This document shows, one piece after another, positions 57,038 to 64,000 of a stretch of 64,000 nucleotides of DNA. This DNA is from Nocardia rhizosphaerihabitans (lineage in GTDB: Bacteria > Actinomycetota > Actinomycetes > Mycobacteriales > Mycobacteriaceae), in the NCBI RefSeq assembly GCF_014646295.1, contig NZ_BMNE01000001.1, positions 1,116,001 through 1,180,000 on the forward strand. The letters are read 5' to 3'. The notes beneath the pieces were generated by a model, which was not told the origin of the DNA, made no database searches, and saw nothing but the letters and a program-made list of their open reading frames with translations. Position 1 is the first letter of the stretch, and each line of letters opens with the position of its first letter. The translations under genes and the position numbers were made by a program.

Positions 57038-57802
57038 ATGACGCACAACAGTTCTCGATTCGACGGCAAGACGGCACTGATCACCGGCGGTTCCAGTGGG
57101 ATGGGTCTGGCCACCGCGCATCGGTTGGTCGCCGAAGGCGCCGAGGTCGTGGTGACCGCTCGCGACAAGAGCCGGCTCGACGCCGCGGTGGCCGAACTCG
57201 GTGAGCGCGCATACGGTATCGCGGGTGATGTCACCGATCTCGGCGACCTCGACACCATGGTTGCCGCCGTCGCCGAACGCTTCGGGCAGCTCGACGTGGT
57301 GTTTGCCAATGCGGGTATCGGCTCATTCCAGCCGATCGATCAGGTCACCGGTGCACTGTTCGACGACGTGATCGCCGCCAACGTCAAGGCCGCGTTCTTC
57401 ACGATCCAGAAGGCGCTGCCGCTGCTGCCCGATCACGCCGCGATCGTCATCAACGCGTCCTTCGGTCTGCACCGCGGTGTCCCGGGTGCGGCGCTGTACT
57501 CGGCGAGCAAGGCCGCCGTTCACAACCTGACCCGCACGCTTGCCGCCGAATTGGCGCCTCACCGCATCCGCGTGAACTCGGTGAGCCCCGGCTACATCGA
57601 TACGCCGGCTTTCCGCGCCGAACTCTCGGATGCCGCTCAGGCAGGTGTGGCGGCTCTGTCCCCCGCCGGTCGGGTCGGCACTGCCCAGGACGTCGCTGCC
57701 GCCGTCGCCTTCCTGGCCTCCGGCGACGCTGCCTACATCAACGGCCATGATCTCCGGGTCGACGGCGGTCTCACTGCCGTGGATGCCGCCGCACTCCTGT
57801 AG
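57038..57802 (+). CDS. Short-chain dehydrogenase/reductase (SDR)
   Basis: 254 residues. The cofactor motif is ALITGGSSGMGLATAHRLVA, the adenine loop Asp is in GDVTDL, NAGIGSF follows, and the catalytic residues are Ser in NASFG and Tyr-Lys in YSASKAA. It is a classical NAD(P)-dependent SDR; the substrate is unknown. Such SDRs are common targets of MmyB-type regulators. Confidence 0.93.
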   Translation: MTHNSSRFDGKTALITGGSSGMGLATAHRLVAEGAEVVVTARDKSRLDAAVAELGERAYGIAGDVTDLGDLDTMVAAVAERFGQLDVVFANAGIGSFQPIDQVTGALFDDVIAANVKAAFFTIQKALPLLPDHAAIVINASFGLHRGVPGAALYSASKAAVHNLTRTLAAELAPHRIRVNSVSPGYIDTPAFRAELSDAAQAGVAALSPAGRVGTAQDVAAAVAFLASGDAAYINGHDLRVDGGLTAVDAAALL

Positions 57803-57824
57803 CGAGACTGCGGTGTTGCTCGAC

Positions 57825-58622
57825 TCACCGCAGGGCAGCTCGGCCCCGCACGCGGCCGAGGACGACAAGCACCACCAGCGTCACCACCACGAGGACCGTG
57901 GTTCCGGCTGCGGCGTCGAACACCTCGCCGCGGTCGGTCTGGGCGAAGATGCTGACGGGCACCGTCTTCCAGGTGGCGGGGTAGACCATGATCGTGGCGC
58001 CGAGCTCGCCCATGGACAGTGCCACCGCCAGGCCCGCGGCGGCACCGAGGGCGGGCAGTAGCAGCGGCAGGGTGATCTGGCACAGGACACGCACCGGGCC
58101 CGCGCCGAGGGATTCGGCGGCCTGGCGGTAGGCGGGGTCGAGGCGGTCCAGGGCGGCGGAGACCGCGCTGAACGCGTAGGCCAGGACCAGGACTGTGTGT
58201 GCCAGGATCACGATCCACTTGGTTCCGCCGAGCAGCAGCGGACGTTCGTTGAAGGCGATGAGCACGCCGAGACCGACGGCGACCGAGGGCACCGCGACCG
58301 GCAGGTGGAACACAGCGTCGGTGAGGCGGCGCAACCAGCCGGGTGCTTCTCGCGAGGCCAGTGCCGCCCAGGTGCCGATGATCAGGGAGATCGCACCTGC
58401 CAACACGGCGGTCTGCAGGCTCACCGCCAGGCTGGCGGCCTGCTCACCGCTGAGGGCGTTACCCACATTGGTGAAGCCGAGGTCCGACGGCAGCGGGCCG
58501 GTCCAGCTGCCCGCCAGTGCGGCCGCGACCACGGTGGCGATCGGGGCGACGAAGACCACCGCCACCACCAGCCCGAATACACCTAGTACCAGTGCTTTTC
58601 CGCGCGGCGTCCAGACGAGCAC
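57825..58622 (-). CDS. ABC transporter permease 2 (2-aminoethylphosphonate type)
   Basis: 265 residues from the GTG at 58622, starting 2 bp after the stop of the first permease. About six TM segments. The EAA-type loop is YRQAAESLGAGPVRVLCQITL, which contacts the ATPase. It is the last gene of the phosphonate operon. In thiamine, iron and AEP transporters this subunit has the same fold; the neighbours favour AEP. Confidence 0.88.
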   Translation of the reverse strand: MLVWTPRGKALVLGVFGLVVAVVFVAPIATVVAAALAGSWTGPLPSDLGFTNVGNALSGEQAASLAVSLQTAVLAGAISLIIGTWAALASREAPGWLRRLTDAVFHLPVAVPSVAVGLGVLIAFNERPLLLGGTKWIVILAHTVLVLAYAFSAVSAALDRLDPAYRQAAESLGAGPVRVLCQITLPLLLPALGAAAGLAVALSMGELGATIMVYPATWKTVPVSIFAQTDRGEVFDAAAGTTVLVVVTLVVLVVLGRVRGRAALR

Positions 58623-58624
58623 GA

Positions 58625-59521
58625 TCAGTCTCCCTTCGGGCGGGCCGTGAACCGGGCGAAGACCAGCCGGTAGGTGAGGTACAGGGTGAGCGAGAGCAGC
58701 ACCTGCACCGAGGCCAGCACGGCGGCGCCGGGCAGGTCGAAGGTGACGATGCCGCGGGTGTAGATCAAGGCGGGCAGGGTGATCACGCCCTTGGCGCCGG
58801 TGAACAGCACGATGCCGAACTCGTTGAGCGTCAGCAGCAGCACCAGGCTGCCGCCCGCCGCGAGCGCGGGCCACGCCTCGGGCAGGACGACCTGCCGCAG
58901 GACCCGCCAGGGTGACGCACCGAGACTCGCTGCCACATCGAGTTGTTCGCGCGGCAGCTGGGCGAACGCGGCGAGCACCGGGCGCACCACGAACGGGGTG
59001 AAGTAGGTGATCTCGGCCAGGATCACCCCGAGCGGAGTGGTGAGGAAATCGACGACCGGCTGGGTGGCGCCGGTCAATTCGGCCAGCAGCGCGTTCACCG
59101 CGCCCGCCGTCCCGTAGAGAAACGTGAAGGCGAGGGTGATCAGGAACGACGGCAGAGTCAGGATCGTGTCGATGAGCCTGCCGACCACCCCCGAACCGGG
59201 GAACGGCACGAATGCCAGCACGATCGCCAGGAACGTCCCGAGCACCAGGCAGCCCGCGGTCGCGCAGACGGCGATGGACACGGTGCGCCACAACGCTTCC
59301 CGGAACGCCTCGGAGCCGAGCACCGAGGTCCACACCTCGGTGTCGCGCCCAGTCGGCGTCTGGGTGGACTCGGTGAGTACCCGCAGGATCGGGTAGCCCG
59401 CGATGCCGAGCACGACGAGCACCGGTGGCAGAGTCCACAGGACCGGCAACCAGGAGCGCTGAGGCGCGGTGACTTTCGCATTTCCGAGCGGCACAGGCGG
59501 ATCGAGGACGGGGGCACTCAT
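58625..59521 (-). CDS. ABC transporter permease 1 (2-aminoethylphosphonate type)
   Basis: 298 residues. Six TM segments after a cytosolic N-terminus. The EAA loop is EQLDVAASLGASPWRVLRQV. Its start overlaps the ATPase stop by 4 bp (ATGA). It forms a heterodimer channel with the downstream permease. Confidence 0.88.
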   Translation of the reverse strand: MSAPVLDPPVPLGNAKVTAPQRSWLPVLWTLPPVLVVLGIAGYPILRVLTESTQTPTGRDTEVWTSVLGSEAFREALWRTVSIAVCATAGCLVLGTFLAIVLAFVPFPGSGVVGRLIDTILTLPSFLITLAFTFLYGTAGAVNALLAELTGATQPVVDFLTTPLGVILAEITYFTPFVVRPVLAAFAQLPREQLDVAASLGASPWRVLRQVVLPEAWPALAAGGSLVLLLTLNEFGIVLFTGAKGVITLPALIYTRGIVTFDLPGAAVLASVQVLLSLTLYLTYRLVFARFTARPKGD

Positions 59522-60690
59522 GACGCGCTTTCCACGCCGACAGCGTTCGGGATCAGCACACCGGCCGGGTCGGGCAGCCGCACGCCGACGATCGCTCCGG
59601 CTTCGGCTGTGTAGTGGCCCGGCACGTCGGCGGCGAGCTCACCGGGCAGCCCGTCGACCGCCAGCTCGACCCTGGTCGAAGCGCCGCGCCACACCGAGGA
59701 CAGCACGGTGGCGCGCAGGGCGTCGCGGTCACCGGTCTTGCCGACAGTGATCGTGTGCGGCCGGATGCACAGCAACGCGGCATCATTCGGCGCCCAGTCG
59801 GCCAGCCCGACACCGGGCTGCGGCGCCTGCGCGCGCAATGTCGCCGTACCGGCGGTGACCAGCGCCGCGGTGCCGGTGACGTGATTGACCGTGCACGGCA
59901 CCAGGTTCGCGCCACCCAGGAATCCGGCGGTGAAATCAGACGGCGGACGCTGCCACAGATTCTCGGCGGTATCGATGTCGACCAGCCGTGAATCGCGCAT
60001 CACCGCGATCCGGTCGGCCAGGGCCAGCGCCTCTGCCTGATCGTGGGTGACATACAGCATCGCGGTGTCGGGCAAGGCTTTCCGCAACTGCTGGAGCTCG
60101 CCGAGCATCGAGTGCCGCAGCTGCGCGTCGAGCGCGGCCAACGGCTCGTCGAGCAGCAGCACCTTGGGCCGGATCGCCAGCGCGCGGGCGATCGCCACCC
60201 GCTGCTGCTGGCCGCCGGACAGCTCGCGCGGCAGCCGGTCGGCGTAACCGGCCATCCCGACCATTTCCAGCGCCTCGGTGACCCGCGCACCGATCTCTGC
60301 GCGCGGTACCCGATGCGATTTCAGGCCGAACGCGACATTGCTGTGCACGCTCATGTGCGGGAACAGCGCGTAGGACTGGACGACGACACCGATCCCGCGC
60401 TTGGCGGGCGAGAGATCGGTGACGTCGCGGCCTGCCAGCCGGACCGCGCCCGAGGTGGGCCGGACGAACCCGGCCAGCGCCTTGAGCGCGGTCGACTTGC
60501 CCGACCCACTCGGGCCCAGCAGCGCGACGGTCTCGCCGACGGCGACGCGCAGGGTGAAATCGGCCAGCGCGACCGCGGCCTTGCGGCCCCTGCCGTACCT
60601 GACCCCGACCCGGTCGAACACGATCGCCGGCTCGTTCGTCGCCGCCGCGGTGCGCGTGGCGGACTTCATGCGGAGGTCACCGTCGGACAT
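59518..60690 (-). CDS. ABC transporter ATP-binding protein (2-aminoethylphosphonate type)
   Basis: 390 residues from the ATG at 60690, with GGGAG upstream. Walker A is LLGPSGSGKSTALKAL, the signature is LSGGQQQRVAIARAL, Walker B VLLLDEPLAALD, and the H loop YVTHDQAEAL. A C-terminal TOBE/OB-like regulatory domain fills about 265-390. It powers uptake; position between the binding protein and permeases is typical of PhnSTUV-like importers. Confidence 0.92.
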   Translation of the reverse strand: MSDGDLRMKSATRTAAATNEPAIVFDRVGVRYGRGRKAAVALADFTLRVAVGETVALLGPSGSGKSTALKALAGFVRPTSGAVRLAGRDVTDLSPAKRGIGVVVQSYALFPHMSVHSNVAFGLKSHRVPRAEIGARVTEALEMVGMAGYADRLPRELSGGQQQRVAIARALAIRPKVLLLDEPLAALDAQLRHSMLGELQQLRKALPDTAMLYVTHDQAEALALADRIAVMRDSRLVDIDTAENLWQRPPSDFTAGFLGGANLVPCTVNHVTGTAALVTAGTATLRAQAPQPGVGLADWAPNDAALLCIRPHTITVGKTGDRDALRATVLSSVWRGASTRVELAVDGLPGELAADVPGHYTAEAGAIVGVRLPDPAGVLIPNAVGVESAS

Positions 60691-60718
60691 CGTCAACTCC
60701 CTTACAGCACAGCCGGAT

Positions 60719-61765
60719 TCAGCTGCCGGTTGCCCTCTGGTACGCCGCGAGGTCGGCGTCCAGCTCGGTGAGGACCTTGGTCCAGTCGACCGCGACCACG
60801 TCGACGCCCTGCAACGCGGCGGCCGGACCGCCCTCGGTGGGAGCGGCCACATCGGTGCGCGGCGAGACGGCGAACGCCTCGGGGCCCAGCTTGCTCTGCG
60901 CGTCGGTGGCGAGCAGGAAGCTCATCAGCTTGGTGGCGTCATCCTTGTGGGGCGCGCCCTTGGCCAGGCCCATCACGTACGGCACCGACACGGTGGAGCG
61001 CTTGCCGGCGGTGGCGGGGAAGAAGACGTCGAACTCGGAGCCCTTCTCCTTCACCGTCGTCAGGTTCATCTGCACGTCACCGTTGGCGATCAGCAGCTCA
61101 CCCTTGTCGACCTTGGCCTGCAGCTTGCCGGTGGATGAGGACGGGCCGACATTGTTGGCCTGCAACGCGGCCAGGTAGTCCAGCGCGCCCTGCTTGCCGC
61201 GCAGCTGCTGCAACAGCACAAGCACCGCGGTGCCGTCACCGGCCTGGCCCGGCGTGGAGTACTGCAGCTTGCCCTTGTACTCCGGCTTCAGCAGGTCCTC
61301 CCAGGTCAGCGCGGACGCGTCGACCGAGGGGTTGGCGATGAAGCACAGGTAGTTGTTCGCCAGGGTCACGTAGGTGCCCTCGGCGTCCTTGTCCGGGGCA
61401 GGGATCGCTGCGGTGTCGATGCCGCTGGGCTGCAGCAGGCCCGACTTCTTGGCCTTCTGGATGAACGGCGGCAGGGTGACGACGACGTCGGCTTGCGGGT
61501 TCGACTGCTCCTTGTCGACGCGGTTGACGACCTCGCCGGAGCCCGCCTCGACCAGGTTGACCGCGATGCCGGTCTCCTTGGTGAACTCGGCGAAGCGGTT
61601 CTTGTACCAGCCGCCGACGCCGTCGGCGGAGTACACGGTGACGGTCTTGCCGTCCGCGGATTCGGTGCCGGTGCCACCGCAGGCCGCGGTGAACGCGACG
61701 GCGGTGACGCCGGCCAGCAGCAGCGCGGCCCTGGACAGGCGGCGCGCGGTAAGAGAAGTACGCAC
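60719..61765 (-). CDS. ABC transporter substrate-binding lipoprotein (2-aminoethylphosphonate type)
   Basis: 348 residues from the GTG at 61765 (a GTG at 61771 is an alternative). A lipoprotein signal ends at the lipobox TAAC (Cys near 29). The mature part has the hinge pattern of iron/AEP-type binding proteins (VTVYSADGVGGWYKNRFAEF, then YLCFIANPSVDASALTWEDL). It would capture the phosphonate outside the membrane. It is 28 bp upstream of the ATPase gene. Confidence 0.85.
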   Translation of the reverse strand: MRTSLTARRLSRAALLLAGVTAVAFTAACGGTGTESADGKTVTVYSADGVGGWYKNRFAEFTKETGIAVNLVEAGSGEVVNRVDKEQSNPQADVVVTLPPFIQKAKKSGLLQPSGIDTAAIPAPDKDAEGTYVTLANNYLCFIANPSVDASALTWEDLLKPEYKGKLQYSTPGQAGDGTAVLVLLQQLRGKQGALDYLAALQANNVGPSSSTGKLQAKVDKGELLIANGDVQMNLTTVKEKGSEFDVFFPATAGKRSTVSVPYVMGLAKGAPHKDDATKLMSFLLATDAQSKLGPEAFAVSPRTDVAAPTEGGPAAALQGVDVVAVDWTKVLTELDADLAAYQRATGS

Positions 61766-61847
61766 GATCACAGCAACTTTCGGCTTGTTGTCGAGGGGGA
61801 ATCGCAGAGACGGTGGGACCTGCCGCGACGGCTGCCGCGGCACGCAA

Positions 61848-62525
61848 TCAGAGAACGAGCGCGGGGAACTCGGCGACCGAGGCGACCACGTGGGTGGCAC
61901 CCGCCGCGCGCAGCTGGTCGGCGGAGTGCGCGCCGGTGAGGGTGCCGGCGACGATGCCGGCGCCCGCGGCGAGGCCGGTCGCGATATCGCTGGTGGTGTC
62001 ACCGAGCACGGCGATCCGGTCGACCGCGTCGACGCCGAGACGCAGTGCCGCGGTGAGGATCATGTCGGGGTAGGGGCGGCCGCGGCCCGCGTCCGACGGC
62101 GCGAGGGTGAGGTCGACCAGGTCGGCCCAGCCGAGGGCGGCCAGCAGCTTGTCCTGGGTGCCGCGGCTGAATCCGGTGGTCAGCGCGACCCGCACACCCG
62201 CCTCGCGCAGCGCGGTGATCGCCTCGACCGCACCCGGGACGGGCGCGATGTCGGCCTCGTCGATCAGGGCGTCGTAGGCGGCTTCGAAGGCGAGATTGCC
62301 TGCCTGGGCGGCATTCTCGTCGCCGAGCAGCGCGCGAAACACCTCGATCTTGGACTGGCCCATGGTGTCGACCACGTACTGGCGGGCCTCGTCACGGCGC
62401 GGGCCTTCGGTGTCGATCCCGGCGGCGGTCGCGGCGGCTTCGAAGGCGCGCAGCACCAGTCCATTGTCGGCGACGGTGGTGCCTGCTATGTCGAGGGCGG
62501 CGAGCTGAATCCTGGTGTCCGGCAT
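61848..62525 (-). CDS. Phosphonatase-like HAD hydrolase (PhnX-like)
   Basis: 225 residues. Motif I is AALDIAGTTVADNG, with Asp12 and Ala14; the Ala at +2, not Asp, is the mark of phosphonoacetaldehyde hydrolase. MGQSKIEVF carries Lys59, in the place of the Schiff-base Lys53 of B. cereus PhnX. Motif IV is VLGDTTSDIATG. It would split phosphonoacetaldehyde to acetaldehyde and phosphate. It follows the FAD oxidase by 7 bp. Confidence 0.85.
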   Translation of the reverse strand: MPDTRIQLAALDIAGTTVADNGLVLRAFEAAATAAGIDTEGPRRDEARQYVVDTMGQSKIEVFRALLGDENAAQAGNLAFEAAYDALIDEADIAPVPGAVEAITALREAGVRVALTTGFSRGTQDKLLAALGWADLVDLTLAPSDAGRGRPYPDMILTAALRLGVDAVDRIAVLGDTTSDIATGLAAGAGIVAGTLTGAHSADQLRAAGATHVVASVAEFPALVL

Positions 62526-62532
62526 GGTTTCC

Positions 62533-63660
62533 TCACAGTCCGATCTGGTCGGCGGTCTGCTCGCCGATGGCGGGGCCCAGCGTCATGCCACGGCCGCCGG
62601 GGCCGGTGACGACCCAGACGTTGGTGTCGGCCTCTACCCGGGTGACGATCGTGTCGGGGTCGACGCTCTGGCTGTAGACGCCGGCCCAGCGGCGCACGAT
62701 CGGCGGCAGCTTGCGGCCGAGCAGTTCCTCGGTCACCTCGGTGAGGTGGTCGTAGGGCGCTTCGTCGACGTCGAAGGCGAACGGCTCGGTGTATTCGTGG
62801 GTGTCACCGATGGTCAGGCCGCCGTGCAGGCGCTGCACACACAGCAGCTGCATCTTGTGCTCGGCAGCGGTCGCGGTTTGGGACTGCTCGGCGGCGAGCG
62901 AATCCACCTCGGCGCCCGCGAAACCCGGGTAGTAGCGGAAGCTGTCGCCGTCGGCGATCGCGGTGGTGAGCGGTTCGCCCAGCGGCGCGGTCTGCATCAT
63001 CTGCAGCCGGACCCGGCGCACCGGCAGCTCACCGGCCAGCTCGCGGGTGAGGCCGGAGTGCGCGGCGCCGGGGCAGTGCACGACCAGGTCGGCCTCGTGG
63101 CGACGGCCGTGATCGTCCACGACGACGGCGCCCGAACCGGTATCGAGCACCGACCGAGCCTCGGTGCCCTCGTGGAAGGTGTAGCGGCCGCTGCTCGCCA
63201 TGTGGGCGCGCAGCGCGGGCAGCGCCTGGCGCGATTCCACCGCGGCATCGGTCGAGCAGTGCAGTCCGGCAAGGTATTTGCCGCGCAGCGCCGGGTTGAG
63301 CGCGCGCACCTCGTCAGGATCGAGCAGGGCGAAGCCACGCGCCTGCGCGGTCGCACCGGCGGCCGCGGCCTCGGCGACGGCGAGTTCGGCGGGTGTGCGC
63401 ACCAGCGTGATCGACCCGGCCGGGCGGAATCCGACACCGGCGACCCGGCCGCCGATCTCCTCCCACAGCTCCCGTGAACGCAGGGTCAGCTCCAGCTCCC
63501 CCGCCGCCCGGCCGGAGACCCAGACCAGGCCGAAGTTGCGCACCGTCGCACCGCGTGCCTCACGTTCGCGTTCGAGCTGAACGACCTCGTGGCCACGGGC
63601 GATCGCCGCCCAGGCGTGTGCGGTGCCGAGTATCCCGCCACCGATGATGACCAATCGCAT
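62533..63660 (-). CDS. FAD-dependent amine oxidase of the phosphonate-associated (TIGR03364/HpnW-like) family
   Basis: 375 residues. The dinucleotide motif MRLVIIGGGILGTAHAWAAI is at the N-terminus and the C-terminal FAD block VWVVTGPGGRGMTLGPAIG near the end. It is a glycine-oxidase-like enzyme. Its place beside PhnX-like and AEP-type transport genes suggests that it oxidises 2-aminoethylphosphonate or an N-methylated form to phosphonoacetaldehyde. It is the first gene of the operon, divergent from the GntR gene. Confidence 0.85.
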   Translation of the reverse strand: MRLVIIGGGILGTAHAWAAIARGHEVVQLEREREARGATVRNFGLVWVSGRAAGELELTLRSRELWEEIGGRVAGVGFRPAGSITLVRTPAELAVAEAAAAGATAQARGFALLDPDEVRALNPALRGKYLAGLHCSTDAAVESRQALPALRAHMASSGRYTFHEGTEARSVLDTGSGAVVVDDHGRRHEADLVVHCPGAAHSGLTRELAGELPVRRVRLQMMQTAPLGEPLTTAIADGDSFRYYPGFAGAEVDSLAAEQSQTATAAEHKMQLLCVQRLHGGLTIGDTHEYTEPFAFDVDEAPYDHLTEVTEELLGRKLPPIVRRWAGVYSQSVDPDTIVTRVEADTNVWVVTGPGGRGMTLGPAIGEQTADQIGL

Positions 63661-63679
63661 GCCACCGATGGTGACAAAT

Positions 63680-63689
63680 GGTCTAGACC
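63680..63689. promoter_or_regulatory. GntR operator, copy 1 (GGTCTAGACC)
   Basis: A perfect 10-bp palindrome 20 bp ahead of the FAD oxidase start. It has the same core as known HutC/DasR-type operators (TGGTCTAGACCA), and lies next to a GntR gene. Confidence 0.75.
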
Positions 63690-63724
63690 GATAGGTGTGG
63701 GCAGCGAGAACGACAGGTTAAATT

Positions 63725-63738
63725 TTGGTATAGACCAA
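63725..63738. promoter_or_regulatory. GntR operator, copy 2 (TTGGTATAGACCAA)
   Basis: A near-perfect 14-bp palindrome 20 bp ahead of the GntR start. It shares the GGTNTAGACC core with the copy at 63680-63689. One site per divergent promoter implies both are repressed together. Confidence 0.75.
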
Positions 63739-63757
63739 TCCATGTAGGCTGGACGGC

Positions 63758-64000
63758 ATGGAAGCACCGCACCCGACGCGCGTTCCCAAGGTGTTCCTGG
63801 TTCGCACCGAAATCGACGCCATCCTGGCCGATCTCGGCGAAGGCGATCCGGTGCCGTCTGAACGCGACCTCGCCGCCCGCTTCGGCGTCGCCCGCGAGAC
63901 GGTGCGCCAGGCATTGCGAGAACTGCTGGTAGAGGGCAAGATTCGCCGCCGGGGCCGGGGCACGGTGGTCTCGCGCCCGAAGCTCACCCAGCCGCTGTCG
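63758..64000 (+). CDS. GntR family regulator (HutC/UTRA type; truncated by the window edge)
   Basis: 81 codons visible. The winged HTH is LADLGEGDPVPSERDLAARFG followed by VARETVRQALRELLVEGKI and the wing RRRGRGTVVSRPK. The C-terminal effector domain is outside the window. It is divergent from the phosphonate catabolism operon and probably represses it until the substrate or an intermediate binds. Confidence 0.9.
   Translation, partial: MEAPHPTRVPKVFLVRTEIDAILADLGEGDPVPSERDLAARFGVARETVRQALRELLVEGKIRRRGRGTVVSRPKLTQPLS

Overview
The window is a 64-kb piece of a high-GC actinomycete chromosome, most likely Nocardia or a close Mycobacteriales relative (Rhodococcus is possible). The backbone follows the gene order known from the Mycobacterium tuberculosis Rv2839c-Rv2862c region: infB, ylxR, nusA, rimP, a lipoprotein plus ferritin-like (DUF4439) pair, proS, an EfpA-type exporter, cysG, cobB, cobO, a fused magnesium-chelatase-type ATPase, a GNAT acetyltransferase, mqo, an alpha/beta hydrolase and a methionine aminopeptidase. 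F420-type oxidoreductases also fit this group. No rRNA operon, CRISPR array, IS element or prophage structural gene was seen.

Layout. 1-4.7 kb: translation and transcription-factor operon (infB-ylxR-nusA-rimP, minus strand; infB runs off the left edge). 5-20.6 kb: the conserved lipoprotein/DUF4439 pair and proS, interleaved with accessory genes (acyl-CoA dehydrogenase, MarR, an internally deleted FAD monooxygenase, a two-repeat protein of unknown function, YaaA, VOC/ArsR pair, LysR/DJ-1 pair, a secreted SGNH hydrolase, an HD phosphohydrolase). 20.6-24.8 kb: efpA, cysG and a DoxX-like membrane protein. 25-27.3 kb: a phosphotransferase plus lipocalin-like (DUF7064-type) operon. 27.4-29.3 kb: a compositionally odd island with a free-standing LAGLIDADG endonuclease, a truncated Ro60/Rsr (TROVE) gene and two tandem tRNA-mimicking Y RNAs. 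29.3-40.1 kb: cobalamin genes (cobE-like, cobB, cobO, chelatase, cobQ) interrupted by GNAT, mqo and hydrolases. 40.1-49 kb: methionine aminopeptidase, an FdhF/YdeP-type molybdoenzyme, class I aldolase, a NarL-type two-component pair, transketolase and CbbY phosphatase. 49-57.8 kb: accessory regulators and exporters with clear palindromic operators, and decayed copies of an MmyB-type HTH gene. 57.8-64 kb: a 2-aminoethylphosphonate-type uptake and degradation operon (ABC transporter, phosphonatase-like hydrolase, FAD amine oxidase) with a divergent GntR regulator that is cut by the right edge.

The most interesting locus is 28.1-29.25 kb. On the minus strand two RNAs lie head to tail, directly upstream of the TROVE gene. 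Each has a terminal stem, an internal loop with the shared words CGGATT and ACACAC, and a second 7-bp stem whose pairs covary between the copies. Inside sits a circularly permuted tRNA-like module: a T-arm, then an acceptor helix closed by a tetraloop, and in the upstream copy a D-arm. This is the layout expected of bacterial Y RNAs of the YrlA type, the partners of Ro60/Rsr. The TROVE protein keeps only the first half of the family and has no vWA domain, so the Y RNA genes look intact beside a truncated protein partner.

Functions are inferred by reading translations and motifs; no database search was possible. Start codons were chosen from Shine-Dalgarno sequences, overlaps with neighbours and family N-termini.
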